A stretch of 64,000 nucleotides of DNA, from positions 107,612 through 171,611 of the forward strand of contig JAHAJA010000007.1 in NCBI GenBank assembly GCA_018372435.1, written 5' to 3'. Positions 1 to 8,417 of this stretch are shown one piece after another; within the stretch, counting starts at the first letter, position 1, and the number at the start of each line of letters is the position of its first letter. The notes beneath the pieces were generated by a model. That model was given only the letters and a program-made list of their open reading frames with translations. It had not been told where the DNA came from and made no database searches. This stretch comes from Clostridiales bacterium (lineage in GTDB: Bacteria; Bacillota; Clostridia; Lachnospirales; Lachnospiraceae). The position numbers and the translations under genes are program-made.

Positions 1-1
1 T

Positions 2-328
2 GTACTCGCTCCACCAATGGTACTTTTTCACAGCGAAGAATTTAGTCCATTTGGTTTAGATATTGAATTTGCTATTCCTGTAAAAGAGTATGTTACAGGT
101 ACAAGAGATTTCTACCCAGGGCTATGCTTAAAAACAGTTTTGAATGGCCCTTATTCTGACCTATCTTCTGTATACACGAAACAGCGTGAATGGGCAGAAA
201 AGGAAGGCTATGAATCTAACAATGCCCTTTATGAAGTATATGTAACCGACCCTTCTGGGGTTTCACAAGAAAGTGAACTTATAACTGAGATTTATTATCC
301 TGTTAAAAAGAAATCTTCAAATATTTAG
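2..328 (+). CDS. GyrI-like effector-binding domain protein, 5' end outside the window
   Basis: The frame is open from base 2, so the gene begins upstream of the window; the first in-frame ATG (17) is internal. The visible ~108 residues match the C-terminal half of GyrI-like (SOUL/GyrI fold) ligand-binding domains: a strand around FHSEEF, a central LNGPYSDL segment and a closing ITEIYYPVKK strand. Such domains sit behind MerR or AraC DNA-binding domains or occur alone and bind small organic molecules. The DNA-binding part, if any, is not visible. A related domain occurs in the MerR protein at 1618-2601. Confidence 0.6.
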   Translation, partial: VLAPPMVLFHSEEFSPFGLDIEFAIPVKEYVTGTRDFYPGLCLKTVLNGPYSDLSSVYTKQREWAEKEGYESNNALYEVYVTDPSGVSQESELITEIYYPVKKKSSNI

Positions 329-414
329 ATCAAGAAACCAAGACTACGTAACATACCCTGTAAAAACAAAAACGATTGAGTGAAAAGATAATAAAGGATA
401 AAGGAGAGAATTAT

Positions 415-1413
415 ATGAATACATCCTACGGATTAGAAAAAGTGACAGCGCTTGATAAGATAATAAACAATGATTATAGCAATATTGCAGGTATAGTTGT
501 ATTAAAAGACGGTAAAACACTATATGAAAAATACTTTAATGAATGCACTGTTACTAGCCGTATCCATGTTTATTCCGTTACCAAAAGTATTCTATCCATA
601 TTGATTGGGATTGCCATCGACAAAGGGTACATCAAAAGTATCAACCAAAAAATATTGGACTTTTTCCCTGACTATATAATTAAAAGAGGAGAAAAAACAA
701 TACAGAATGTTACACTTAAGAATTTGCTGACAATGACAGCTCCGTATAAATATAAGTTTGCTCCCTATATAAAGTATTTCACCAGTGATGACGGGGTAAA
801 ATTTACGCTTGATTTATTAGGTGGTAAGGGGCAAATCGGGGAATTTAGATATACTCCGCTAATAGGGCCAGATATTTTGTCGGGTATTCTTGTAAAAGCA
901 ACTGGGCAATCTGTACTTGATTTCGCAACAGAACATTTATTCTTACCACTGGGAATTACTGCCCTGAGTAATGTGACTTTTCATAGTAAAGAGGAGCAAC
1001 TCGCATTTAATAAAGCTAAAAATATCAGCGGTTGGGTTGCTGACGGGGCTGGAACTAATACAGCAGGATGGGGGCTTACTCTCTCTCCTACGGATATGGC
1101 AAAGATCGGTCAATTGTACTTAGATAACGGAATGTGGAATGGAGAACAAATTGTATCTGCAAGATGGGTAGATGAGAGTACAAAGGAACATAGTAGATGG
1201 GAAAAACGCAATCTAGCATATGGCTATCTGTGGTGGATTATTGATGATAAAGAACATTCCTTTGCAGCCATGGGAGATGGAGGAAATGTGATTTATGTTA
1301 ATACTAAGAAAAAGATAGTAATTTCTATCGCATCACTTTTTGAACAAAAGGTCAAGGATAGACTGGAATTTATAAAAGAGTATATTGAACCAATGTTTGA
1401 GAATTACGAATAG
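415..1413 (+). CDS. Serine hydrolase, beta-lactamase/penicillin-binding-protein-like family
   Basis: About 332 residues. The start is placed at ATG 415 because AAGGAGAG lies just upstream; an in-frame TTG at 376 lacks such a site. The class C beta-lactamase/esterase fold is shown by the catalytic SVTK tetrad (S54-K57 of the chosen protein), the downstream FRYTP element at the position of the usual YxN, and a late GDGG element at the HxG position. The normal YSN is not preserved, so the substrate may be an ester or peptide rather than a beta-lactam. No signal peptide is visible, suggesting a cytoplasmic location. It stands alone and is followed by a bidirectional hairpin. Confidence 0.8.
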   Translation: MNTSYGLEKVTALDKIINNDYSNIAGIVVLKDGKTLYEKYFNECTVTSRIHVYSVTKSILSILIGIAIDKGYIKSINQKILDFFPDYIIKRGEKTIQNVTLKNLLTMTAPYKYKFAPYIKYFTSDDGVKFTLDLLGGKGQIGEFRYTPLIGPDILSGILVKATGQSVLDFATEHLFLPLGITALSNVTFHSKEEQLAFNKAKNISGWVADGAGTNTAGWGLTLSPTDMAKIGQLYLDNGMWNGEQIVSARWVDESTKEHSRWEKRNLAYGYLWWIIDDKEHSFAAMGDGGNVIYVNTKKKIVISIASLFEQKVKDRLEFIKEYIEPMFENYE

Positions 1414-1474
1414 TGAATCCCTAAAGTAAACGTATGATACTCATTATATGTAGAGTATAGTTTGGAATAAAAAA

Positions 1475-1510
1475 TGTCGGTAAAACCTATAAATACAGGT
1501 TATACCGACA
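1475..1510. terminator. Bidirectional hairpin terminator
   Basis: TGTCGGTAAAACCT pairs with AGGTTATACCGACA (one mismatch) around an 8-nt loop, with A-rich sequence on the left and CTTTT on the right. It lies between the convergent hydrolase and MerR genes and can serve both. Confidence 0.75.
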
Positions 1511-1617
1511 CTTTTCAACTTATGAAACGTTATTCAGAAACTATATGATTCTTAACAAAAACTACGCTTTCTAATGCCAGCAGACGGTGGATACATGCTG
1601 ACACCTTATTCAGAAGA

Positions 1618-2601
1618 TTATTTAAGTTTAACAGGTAATAATAAATCTAACTGTCCATCGATACCGTTTTCTGGCCAGCCCATGTGTGCTGAATAGATCC
1701 AATTAAGATGTTCTTCAAGACATCCTCCCATGATTTCTTCACCAAGTTCGCTGTAATTAGCTTCATACTTATCACTATTGTGTACCCATTCTGCTAAATC
1801 CGACCATTCATTAAAATTAGGAAATGTAATAGTATGGGCAGCATATAACCCTCCCTTAAAAAACTTCTTAGTAAAAGGTGCACAAACTTCCATATCCTCA
1901 GGAATTGTTATCAAATCCTCATATCCATGAAATTCTCTATCTTCTGATGGATTCGGATGGTTAAATCCAAACATTCTCGCATCTGGTTTTATTTCATAAA
2001 TCTTGTTATCCTGAACGAATTTACTCATCTGTTCCCCAACTACCTCTTCTGGGTTTTCACCCACATAATGATAGGAAGCCACTGTACAAGGTGGTAACAA
2101 CACCATTCTTACCTCCAGGTTTTTATTCAAAGTTTCATTTGCTTTATTAAGTTCATTCATTGACCGTTCCTCCTTTAGATTTAATTTCGAAAGGCAAAGA
2201 GTATCCACGACCTTTATTAGTTCACTAACCTCCAACAAATCCAACCTTATATTGTTTTGTAAGCTTATACTAAGCCTGGATACAAAAACTTTCAAGATAT
2301 CCCGTATGGTACTAAGGGCATTAATTTCATCTTCAATTTCATTAATATTTTCTTGAAATATATTGAGTGTATCCACTTGTTCTTTATCCTCGAATATAAA
2401 TGCAATTTGCTTCAGAGGAATATGTAGCTTACGGAGTACGATGATTTGTTGTAGGCGCCTTACAGCAATTTCATCATACATTCGATATGCATAGTCCTCC
2501 CTACGGTGACTGGCTAGAAGTCCCATTTTTTCATAATAACGAAGCATTCGAGTTGATACATCAAATGTTTTAGATAGTTGGCTGATAGTCATTGTTTTCA
2601 T
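1618..2601 (-). CDS. MerR family transcriptional regulator with GyrI-like effector domain
   Basis: About 327 residues. ATG 2601 is chosen because AAAGGAG precedes it; an ATG eight codons upstream has no better site. Residues 1-75 form the MerR winged helix (MTISQLSKTFDVSTRMLRYYEKMGLL), followed by a dimerisation coiled coil, then from about residue 165 a GyrI-like ligand-binding domain (VASYHYVGENPEE onwards). Such proteins usually untwist promoters with 19-bp spacers on binding a drug or metabolite. It lies 57 bp downstream of a GNAT gene, and the pair shares a promoter of exactly this type at 3163-3193. Autoregulation is inferred. Confidence 0.85.
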   Translation of the reverse strand: MKTMTISQLSKTFDVSTRMLRYYEKMGLLASHRREDYAYRMYDEIAVRRLQQIIVLRKLHIPLKQIAFIFEDKEQVDTLNIFQENINEIEDEINALSTIRDILKVFVSRLSISLQNNIRLDLLEVSELIKVVDTLCLSKLNLKEERSMNELNKANETLNKNLEVRMVLLPPCTVASYHYVGENPEEVVGEQMSKFVQDNKIYEIKPDARMFGFNHPNPSEDREFHGYEDLITIPEDMEVCAPFTKKFFKGGLYAAHTITFPNFNEWSDLAEWVHNSDKYEANYSELGEEIMGGCLEEHLNWIYSAHMGWPENGIDGQLDLLLPVKLK

Positions 2602-2658
2602 GCACTCATCTCCTTTCAAAATCATAATTACTATACAATTGAATGCTAGTAAGTACTT

Positions 2659-3120
2659 CTATTTTTGAAATTTCTCATATATGAATAATTTAAAATCCTT
2701 TCCCGTATCTGGGACTTCTTCACCAGTTTTTACATACCCCATCTTTTCATAGAAATGGTGGTTTCTAAAGCTTAAATACGGAGTGTCTAATATCCAAGAC
2801 TTGGCATCCGAATATTTTCCCTCAATCAGTTTCATTACCTGTTGTCCGATTCCTTGATTCTGATAGGCTGGAAGAATAAAGATTGTTCCAATCATATAAC
2901 GTCCGTTTTTATTATCAAATATTACGGTTCCTCCTATTAGCTTTCCCTCCTTTAAGATCTCGTAAGGATAACCCTGATGGATATAACGAAGTCTACGGTG
3001 CTCTATGTCTATAAGGGGTGGATAATCTCCATATCTACTCTTATCCTCTTCAAAAGACTGTATTGCTACTTCTGTAAATTCATCCATATTATTGTTTACT
3101 AGTTTAACTAACTCTATCAT
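2659..3120 (-). CDS. GNAT family N-acetyltransferase
   Basis: 153 residues with a GNAT core: a beta4 strand (YMIGTIFILPAYQNQGIG) giving the acetyl-CoA pyrophosphate loop QNQGIG, then the helix QQVMKLIEG and the C-terminal HHFYEKMGY motif. It transfers an acetyl group from acetyl-CoA to an unknown amine. AAAGGAGG lies just upstream of the ATG. It is the first gene of a two-gene unit with the MerR regulator 57 bp downstream, suggesting it modifies the compound the regulator senses. Confidence 0.85.
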   Translation of the reverse strand: MIELVKLVNNNMDEFTEVAIQSFEEDKSRYGDYPPLIDIEHRRLRYIHQGYPYEILKEGKLIGGTVIFDNKNGRYMIGTIFILPAYQNQGIGQQVMKLIEGKYSDAKSWILDTPYLSFRNHHFYEKMGYVKTGEEVPDTGKDFKLFIYEKFQK

Positions 3121-3162
3121 ATTTACCTCCTTTTACTTTATTTTTTATTAACTTACATATTC

Positions 3163-3193
3163 ATTCTAAAGTACGACACAGTGTCAAAGTCAA
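3163..3193 (-). promoter_or_regulatory. MerR-type promoter with 19-bp spacer and GACACTGTGTC operator
   Basis: On the minus strand TTGACT (3193-3188) and TAGAAT (3168-3163) are separated by 19 bp, the over-long spacer characteristic of MerR-activated promoters. The spacer contains the palindrome GACACTGTGTC (3175-3185). It sits about 40 bp before the GNAT start codon and would drive GNAT plus the MerR gene. Confidence 0.7.
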
Positions 3194-3210
3194 GAAGGTT
3201 TTGAAAAGCA

Positions 3211-3250
3211 TAAAAAAACCAACTCAAACAAATCAGCTGAGTTGATTCTT
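3211..3250 (-). terminator. Terminator of the YCII gene
   Basis: CAACTCA (3220-3226) pairs with TGAGTTG (3238-3244); on the minus strand the stem is followed by seven T residues. Confidence 0.75.
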
Positions 3251-3294
3251 CTATGCATTAATACTTCTATATGTATTAATAATATTCTATGAGC

Positions 3295-3591
3295 TTATTT
3301 CATATCAAACCATTCAGCTGGGGATTGGTTAATATAATGAGGCATATACTCAATTACTCTATACTCTTGTATTCCTGCTACTCGAAACGGCTCAGCGGAT
3401 AAATATTCCTCTACTTGTTCGAGAGATTCTGCCTTCATGATAAATAATCCACCACTCATATCAGACTTAAGCCCAGACATTACTATTAACCCTGCGTCCA
3501 TTGCTTTTTGAGAATACGCTATATGTTCTTGCATTTTGCTTTCTTCAACTTGTTCTTTACTTAGTGTTCCTTCAACTATAAAACATTTCAT
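3295..3591 (-). CDS. YCII-related domain protein
   Basis: 98 residues resembling YCII-like proteins (dimeric ferredoxin-like fold): N-terminal strand KCFIVEGTL, a His at HIAYSQKAMDAG in the usual active-site region, a GGLFIMKAESLEQVEEYLSAEPF block and a final YRVIEYMPH strand. The family includes enzymes related to muconolactone isomerases, but the function of this member cannot be deduced. A weak ribosome site precedes the ATG, and a dedicated terminator follows. Confidence 0.75.
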   Translation of the reverse strand: MKCFIVEGTLSKEQVEESKMQEHIAYSQKAMDAGLIVMSGLKSDMSGGLFIMKAESLEQVEEYLSAEPFRVAGIQEYRVIEYMPHYINQSPAEWFDMK

Positions 3592-3762
3592 TTTATCATT
3601 CTTCCTTTCTTGGTATAGTCACGGCTATATATTAAAATTCATTCTAGACTAAATTATCGTATCTACCTTATTCTCCATACATAGTATATCACAATTACAT
3701 ACATATTATTATCTTTATCATCAATCTCTTCAGTAAAATATATAATAGGAAATTCTCTTACC

Positions 3763-3847
3763 AAAAAAAGATGAATCAATTTGAAGTATTCTCAAATGTT
3801 TGTCAAGCAAACTTGCATCTGGGAATCTTTCAATCTTGATTCATCTT
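3763..3847 (-). terminator. Extended hairpin terminator of the amino acid ABC operon
   Basis: AAGATGAATCAA (3768-3779) pairs with TTGATTCATCTT (3836-3847) around a loop holding a second small hairpin. On the minus strand a run of T follows, directly downstream of the ATPase gene. Confidence 0.75.
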
Positions 3848-3855
3848 ATTATGAT

Positions 3856-4605
3856 CTATAATACTTTACTTAAAAAGTTTTGTAAACGTTCACTCTTAGG
3901 ATGTGAAAACAATTCTTCAGGAGTATCCTCCTCAACGATTTGTCCTTGGTCCATAAAAATCACTCTACTTGCTACTTCCCTTGCAAATCCCATTTCATGA
4001 GTAACAACCACCATGGTCATATTATCTTCTGCAAGCTCTCTCATAACACCAAGAACTTCACCAACCATCTCTGGATCTAGAGCAGATGTTGGTTCGTCAA
4101 ATAACATCACCTCTGGTTTCATACATAAAGAACGTACAATTGCAATACGCTGTTTTTGTCCACCGGATAATTGCGATGGATACGCATCAGCACGATCCTC
4201 TAATCCTACACGCTTAAGTAAGCGCATAGCTTCCTTCTCAGCATCTGCCTTACTCACTCCTTGTAATTTCATTGGAGCAATGGTAAGGTTTTGTAAGATA
4301 GTCATATGAGGAAATAGATTGAAATGTTGGAATACCATTCCCATCTTCTGGCGTAAAGCATTAACATTCACACCCTTTTTCGTCAACTCATTCCCTTCGA
4401 AAAAGATCTGGCCTGATGTTGGAGTCTCTAATAGATTCAAACATCTTAGAAAGGTACTTTTTCCAGAGCCAGAAGGTCCAATAATAAATACTACTTCACC
4501 TTTATTAATATCACAGTTTACATCATTTAAGGCAAATTTTTCTCCAAACTGTTTCTTTATGTTTTTTACTTGAATGAGAGAATCTCCGATATTAGTGTGC
4601 TCCAT
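3856..4605 (-). CDS. Polar amino acid ABC transporter, ATP-binding protein (GlnQ type)
   Basis: 249 residues. Walker A GPSGSGKS, Q-loop MVFQHFNLFPHMT, ABC signature LSGGQKQR, Walker B VMLFDEPTSALD and switch histidine VVVTHEM are all present. The HFNLFPHMT wording is typical of the polar amino acid subfamily. It energises import through the adjacent permease. AGGAG precedes the ATG, which lies inside the permease end (14-bp overlap), indicating translational coupling in a binding protein-permease-ATPase operon. The ARG-box-like operators upstream suggest a basic amino acid such as arginine, an inference only. Confidence 0.92.
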   Translation of the reverse strand: MEHTNIGDSLIQVKNIKKQFGEKFALNDVNCDINKGEVVFIIGPSGSGKSTFLRCLNLLETPTSGQIFFEGNELTKKGVNVNALRQKMGMVFQHFNLFPHMTILQNLTIAPMKLQGVSKADAEKEAMRLLKRVGLEDRADAYPSQLSGGQKQRIAIVRSLCMKPEVMLFDEPTSALDPEMVGEVLGVMRELAEDNMTMVVVTHEMGFAREVASRVIFMDQGQIVEEDTPEELFSHPKSERLQNFLSKVL

Positions 4606-5293
4606 TGTTCAATCTCCTCTCTAATCGTCCTACTAAGAAAGTAAAAATCATAACAAGTACAAGATAGATAGCTGCTACCCCGAATAGCGGTAAGAATGCC
4701 GAATATGTCTGACTTCTTATAATATCTCCTGCTTTTGTTAAATCAGCAAGTGCGATATAGCCTGATACTGACGTTTCTTTTAACAATACGATGAATTCAT
4801 TACCGAGCGCTGGCAATACATTCTTGATTGCTTGTGGCATTATAATATATCGCATCGTTTGCATGTAATTAAACCCTAAACTTCTACCTGCTTCGAACTG
4901 ACCTTCGTCAATAGACATAATGCCACTTCGGATAATTTCAGCTACATATGCACCGGAATTTATACCGAATGCAATTACAGCCACAAATACTTTGTCAATT
5001 CGAACACTACCAAATACAACGAAATAAATAATTAATAACTGTATTACAACTGGTGTTCCACGAAAAACCGTAAGGTATATCTTACATAAAACATTTAATA
5101 TCTTACATTTTCCTGTCTTGTCGTGGGTAGATCGTATCATCCCAACTATAAAACCAATGCAGATACCTATTAATACTGCTAAAAATGTAATCGTCAACGT
5201 AACTTTAAGACCATCTACGATATACATCCAACGATCTTTCTCTATAAAATTCTGCGTAAATTGATCGATGATTTTCTCCATTTTTATATCCAT
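4592..5293 (-). CDS. Polar amino acid ABC transporter permease (His/Glu/Gln/Arg family)
   Basis: About 233 residues with several hydrophobic spans and the EAA loop YVAEIIRSGIMSIDEGQFEAGRSLGF, typical of HisMQ-type permeases; KVFVAVIAFGINSGAYVAE precedes it. The start is uncertain: GTG 5302, ATG 5293 and ATG 5281 are all in frame and none has a strong ribosome site. ATG 5293 is a compromise. It overlaps the ATPase gene and follows the binding protein gene, completing an importer in which two copies of this protein probably form the pore. Confidence 0.88.
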   Translation of the reverse strand: MDIKMEKIIDQFTQNFIEKDRWMYIVDGLKVTLTITFLAVLIGICIGFIVGMIRSTHDKTGKCKILNVLCKIYLTVFRGTPVVIQLLIIYFVVFGSVRIDKVFVAVIAFGINSGAYVAEIIRSGIMSIDEGQFEAGRSLGFNYMQTMRYIIMPQAIKNVLPALGNEFIVLLKETSVSGYIALADLTKAGDIIRSQTYSAFLPLFGVAAIYLVLVMIFTFLVGRLERRLNNGAH

Positions 5294-5402
5294 GCCTATC
5301 ACAATCTATCTTGTGATACTGCTAAACCATTTAAGTTGGCATAATACAACGCATGGCTCCTTTCATATAATTCAAACTACTATAGGTCCTATATGCGGTT
5401 AA

Positions 5403-6134
5403 TTAGTCTTCATTGATATATTTATCAATAATTTTTTGAAGTTCACCAGATTCTTTTAGCTTATCTAAAGATTTATTGATTTGTTTTTGAAGTTCTGAGT
5501 TACCTTTTTTGATTGCTATTGCATACTCTTCAACTGCAAATTCTTCTTTTACGATTTCGATATCTTCACTTTGACTAACGAATACTTTAGCTGGCTCATT
5601 ATCAATGATTACTGCATCGATCTTTCCTTGACTTAATGCCTGCACTGCTTCAAAGCCTTTATTGTAACGTTCTACTGTAGCATCTTTTACATCATCTGCA
5701 TATATATCGCCAGTTGTTCCTAATTGCACGCCAATTGTCTTACCTTCTAAATCATTTGCTGTAGTAATAGCACTACCCTTTTTCACAATAATAACCTGTG
5801 TTGCTGTTGTATAAGAATTACTGAAATCCACGTTCTCTAAACGATCTGGCATAGCTGTCATTCCCGCTAAACCGATATCCGCTTTGCCTGATTGTACCGC
5901 TGTTATAATTGAATCAAACGCCATATCTTCGATAACTAATTCTTTTCCTAGATCATCTGCTATCGCTTGTGCAATTTCAATGTCGATACCTTTGAAATCA
6001 CTTCCTTCAAGATATTCATATGGTGGAAACTCTGCATTCGTTGCCATTACTAATGTATCTTTTTTTGAGCCACATGCCATCGTAGAGATTGCCATTGCTA
6101 CTAATAATCCTGTTAATACTAATTTTTTCTTCAT
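5403..6134 (-). CDS. Amino acid ABC transporter substrate-binding lipoprotein
   Basis: 243 residues. A lipoprotein signal ends in STMAC (Cys about residue 21), then a type 3 binding-protein fold begins with LVMATNAEFPPYEY and continues with GIDIEIAQAIADDLGKEL, GLAGMTAMPDRLENVDFS and GTTGDIYADD. These segments recur in bacterial arginine/lysine/glutamine binders. It should be membrane-anchored outside the cell and deliver the amino acid to the permease. AAAAGGGG precedes the ATG. The long upstream region holds phased ARG-box-like sites, so ArgR-type repression is likely; ligand identity remains inferred. Confidence 0.88.
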   Translation of the reverse strand: MKKKLVLTGLLVAMAISTMACGSKKDTLVMATNAEFPPYEYLEGSDFKGIDIEIAQAIADDLGKELVIEDMAFDSIITAVQSGKADIGLAGMTAMPDRLENVDFSNSYTTATQVIIVKKGSAITTANDLEGKTIGVQLGTTGDIYADDVKDATVERYNKGFEAVQALSQGKIDAVIIDNEPAKVFVSQSEDIEIVKEEFAVEEYAIAIKKGNSELQKQINKSLDKLKESGELQKIIDKYINED

Positions 6135-6300
6135 TTAATTTCCCCTTTTCTTTTCCTTTTCCTTATAATTTCAGATAATATGAAACTCATAGTAGACTAT
6201 AAAATAGTTATCATGCATTAGAATAATTTCCAATAATGAAAACTAATTTTTGTCATTTACTTAGTATATTCTAATTATAACGTATATTCATTAAAAATCA

Positions 6301-6414
6301 AGTATAAAAATACATAATCATGCATATTTTTATAGTTTTGTGTATATTTATGTATTTGGCAACATATATATTTATTTTTATGCATATTTTATATAGTTCA
6401 TGCATTTTTATTCT
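6301..6414 (-). promoter_or_regulatory. Cluster of four ARG-box-like operators
   Basis: Four 14-bp sites each match 11 of the 12 constrained positions of TGNATWWWWATNCA, a common form of the ArgR/AhrC half-palindromes: 6301-6314 (minus strand), 6341-6354, 6371-6384 and 6401-6414. Their starts are spaced 40, 30 and 30 bp, so they lie roughly on one DNA face. A weaker copy is at 6214-6227 near the likely promoter. The region is very AT-rich, which raises the chance-match rate. Confidence 0.55.
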
Positions 6415-6508
6415 AGTTTTATGCAGTTTATATTCATTGTCTTCACACTACTGCTGGACTTTTGCTTCTTACGGAAGGTGCAAGTAATTTCATTCAACAA
6501 CAAAATAT

Positions 6509-6548
6509 GCGTGTTACAAATAGTATCATACCCTATTTTGTAACACGC
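6509..6548 (-). terminator. Terminator of the first sugar ABC operon
   Basis: GCGTGTTACAAATAG pairs with CTATTTTGTAACACGC around a short loop, a long stem directly beyond the MalG-like gene. T-rich sequence flanks both sides, so it may also act on the plus strand. Confidence 0.75.
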
Positions 6549-6568
6549 ACATTTTTTCACCTTATGTA

Positions 6569-7423
6569 TTAACCTTTTACAGCTCCAGCTGTTAATCCTT
6601 CTACAATTTGATTACTGAAGATACAATAAACTACAATTGTTGGTGCTATTGCAATGATAATAGCCGCAAACATTTGAACGTAATTCGTTGAATACGGCCC
6701 AACGAAATATGTCAATGTTACAGGAAGTGTCTTTTTCGCGGCATCGGATATAAATACCATAGCAAGAAGTAATTCATTCCAATTCGCTACGAATGTCATA
6801 AGACCAGCAACAAACATACCTGTCTTAGCTAGTGGTAATCCAATCCTACCAAAACATCCATAAATAGAACATCCATCAATACATGCTGCCTCAAACAACT
6901 CTTTCGGCATACTTTTGAAGAATCCCGTCATCAAGAAGATTGTCATTGGCAAAGAGAATGTAATGTATGGTAAAATTAAACCAATCAATGAGTTAGTTAA
7001 GTTAAGTCCAGAAAATCTAACGAATAAAGGAATCAATACACAATGAACAGGAACCATCATCCCAATTAAGAAAAAGGACATAACAGTGGAAGAAAATTTC
7101 CATTTCATGCGTCCAATTGCGAAAGCCGCCATTGCCCCAACGAATAAACTAACAACTAGAGAGATCCCACACACTATTGCTGAGTTTAAAGTTGCAATAC
7201 CTAACTTACCATTATTCCAAGCAAAAGAGAAATTCTTGAACTGCCAAACTTCCGGTAATGAAAAAGGATTCGCAAACACTTCTCCATTTGTCTTAAACGA
7301 AACAGACAGCATCCATAATAAAGGCAGAATATATACTAATGCCAGGACACATAACAAAATATATATCAATATCTTAACGGGACTTATTGGTTTATTCAAC
7401 TTCTTATTCTTATTCACGCTCAT
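6569..7423 (-). CDS. Sugar ABC transporter permease, MalG-like (second permease)
   Basis: 284 residues with about six membrane spans and the CUT1 EAA motif KELFEAACIDGCSIYGCFGRIGLPLAK; the C terminus IVEGLTAGAVKG is typical of MalG-like permeases. It forms a heterodimeric inner-membrane channel with the preceding permease. AGGAGG lies before the ATG, and 12 bp separate it from the upstream gene. No ATPase gene is present in this operon, so a shared MsmK/UgpC-type ATPase encoded elsewhere is expected. The transported sugar is not deducible. Confidence 0.92.
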   Translation of the reverse strand: MSVNKNKKLNKPISPVKILIYILLCVLALVYILPLLWMLSVSFKTNGEVFANPFSLPEVWQFKNFSFAWNNGKLGIATLNSAIVCGISLVVSLFVGAMAAFAIGRMKWKFSSTVMSFFLIGMMVPVHCVLIPLFVRFSGLNLTNSLIGLILPYITFSLPMTIFLMTGFFKSMPKELFEAACIDGCSIYGCFGRIGLPLAKTGMFVAGLMTFVANWNELLLAMVFISDAAKKTLPVTLTYFVGPYSTNYVQMFAAIIIAIAPTIVVYCIFSNQIVEGLTAGAVKG

Positions 7424-7435
7424 CTTTAATACCTC

Positions 7436-8323
7436 CTAAGCCTCGTAAACTTCTACTTTAATACTTTTATTGATTCCAAACGTAACAACTAAACATAGTA
7501 CTAGCAAGACGATTGCTATTGCACTTGCATAACCATATTTAAAATAACTAAATCCTTGCGCATATAAATGCGTTGCCATTACTTCAGTTGCATGATTTGG
7601 ACCACCTTGAGTCATATTATACACTAGATCAAAGAATTTCAGTGAACCGATACAGTTTAATGACAAAGTCGTTACCAACATCGGTTTAATCAATGGCATT
7701 GTAATATGTTGAAATGTTTTCATCTTAGAAGCACCATCGATGTAGGATGCTTCATATAATTCCTTAGATATACCAGTAATCTGTGCCATGTAAAGCACCA
7801 TTGTCTGTCCTACATATTGCCATAATGCAACACAGGCAATAACCCACATCGGTAATGGGATTGCTCCGCTTGTAGATGATAACCACATTGGACCTTCAAT
7901 ACCCATCATCTCTAATATCTGATTTAAACCCATTCTTGGGTTAAACATAAACGCCCATAGCAAACCAAGCGCTGCTGATGATAATACGCAAGGAAGATAA
8001 TAAATGTTTTTAAATAAGTTTCTTCCCTTTTTTATGTTTGTCAATAAAACAGCTAAGCCAAGACCAATAACTTGTTGTGTAATTGCTGAGAATAACATAA
8101 AGAAAATTGAATTTTTTAAAGCGACCCACATAGTATCATCTTCAGTAAATAACTCAATATAGTTTCCTATGCCTACAAATTCAGGTTTTGTCAAAGCATT
8201 GTAATCACAAAGAGAATAATAAACAACCTGAACAATCGGGATAAATAGAATAAGTGAAAACAAAACAAAAGCTGGCGCTATGAAAATAAATATTGCCTTT
8301 TTATTACGAAGTATTTTTTCCAT
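7436..8323 (-). CDS. Sugar ABC transporter permease, MalF-like (first permease)
   Basis: 295 residues with six likely membrane spans. It begins with KKAIFIFIAPAFVLF and carries the EAA loop KELYEASYIDGASKMKTFQHITMPLIKP and the GGPNHATEVMATHLY element of CUT1 permeases. It lies between the solute-binding lipoprotein gene, from which it is separated by a hairpin at 8367-8396, and the MalG-like gene. The order binding protein-MalF-MalG and the divergent AraC regulator indicate an inducible oligosaccharide importer. Confidence 0.92.
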   Translation of the reverse strand: MEKILRNKKAIFIFIAPAFVLFSLILFIPIVQVVYYSLCDYNALTKPEFVGIGNYIELFTEDDTMWVALKNSIFFMLFSAITQQVIGLGLAVLLTNIKKGRNLFKNIYYLPCVLSSAALGLLWAFMFNPRMGLNQILEMMGIEGPMWLSSTSGAIPLPMWVIACVALWQYVGQTMVLYMAQITGISKELYEASYIDGASKMKTFQHITMPLIKPMLVTTLSLNCIGSLKFFDLVYNMTQGGPNHATEVMATHLYAQGFSYFKYGYASAIAIVLLVLCLVVTFGINKSIKVEVYEA

Positions 8324-8366
8324 ATTTTTTCCTTTCCTTAGAGAAAAACTTCTCTTATTTAGAGAA

Positions 8367-8396
8367 GGTATACGGAATAGTAAACTTCCGTATACC
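8367..8396 (-). terminator. Intercistronic hairpin between binding protein and permease genes
   Basis: GGTATACGGAA pairs with TTCCGTATACC (11 bp), next to a smaller hairpin at 8349-8367. With no strong T run it is probably an attenuator or mRNA-stabilising element that raises binding-protein expression relative to the permeases; the second sugar operon has a comparable arrangement at 59295-59325. Confidence 0.55.
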
Positions 8397-8417
8397 TCAC
8401 AACCGAAATAAATCTAA

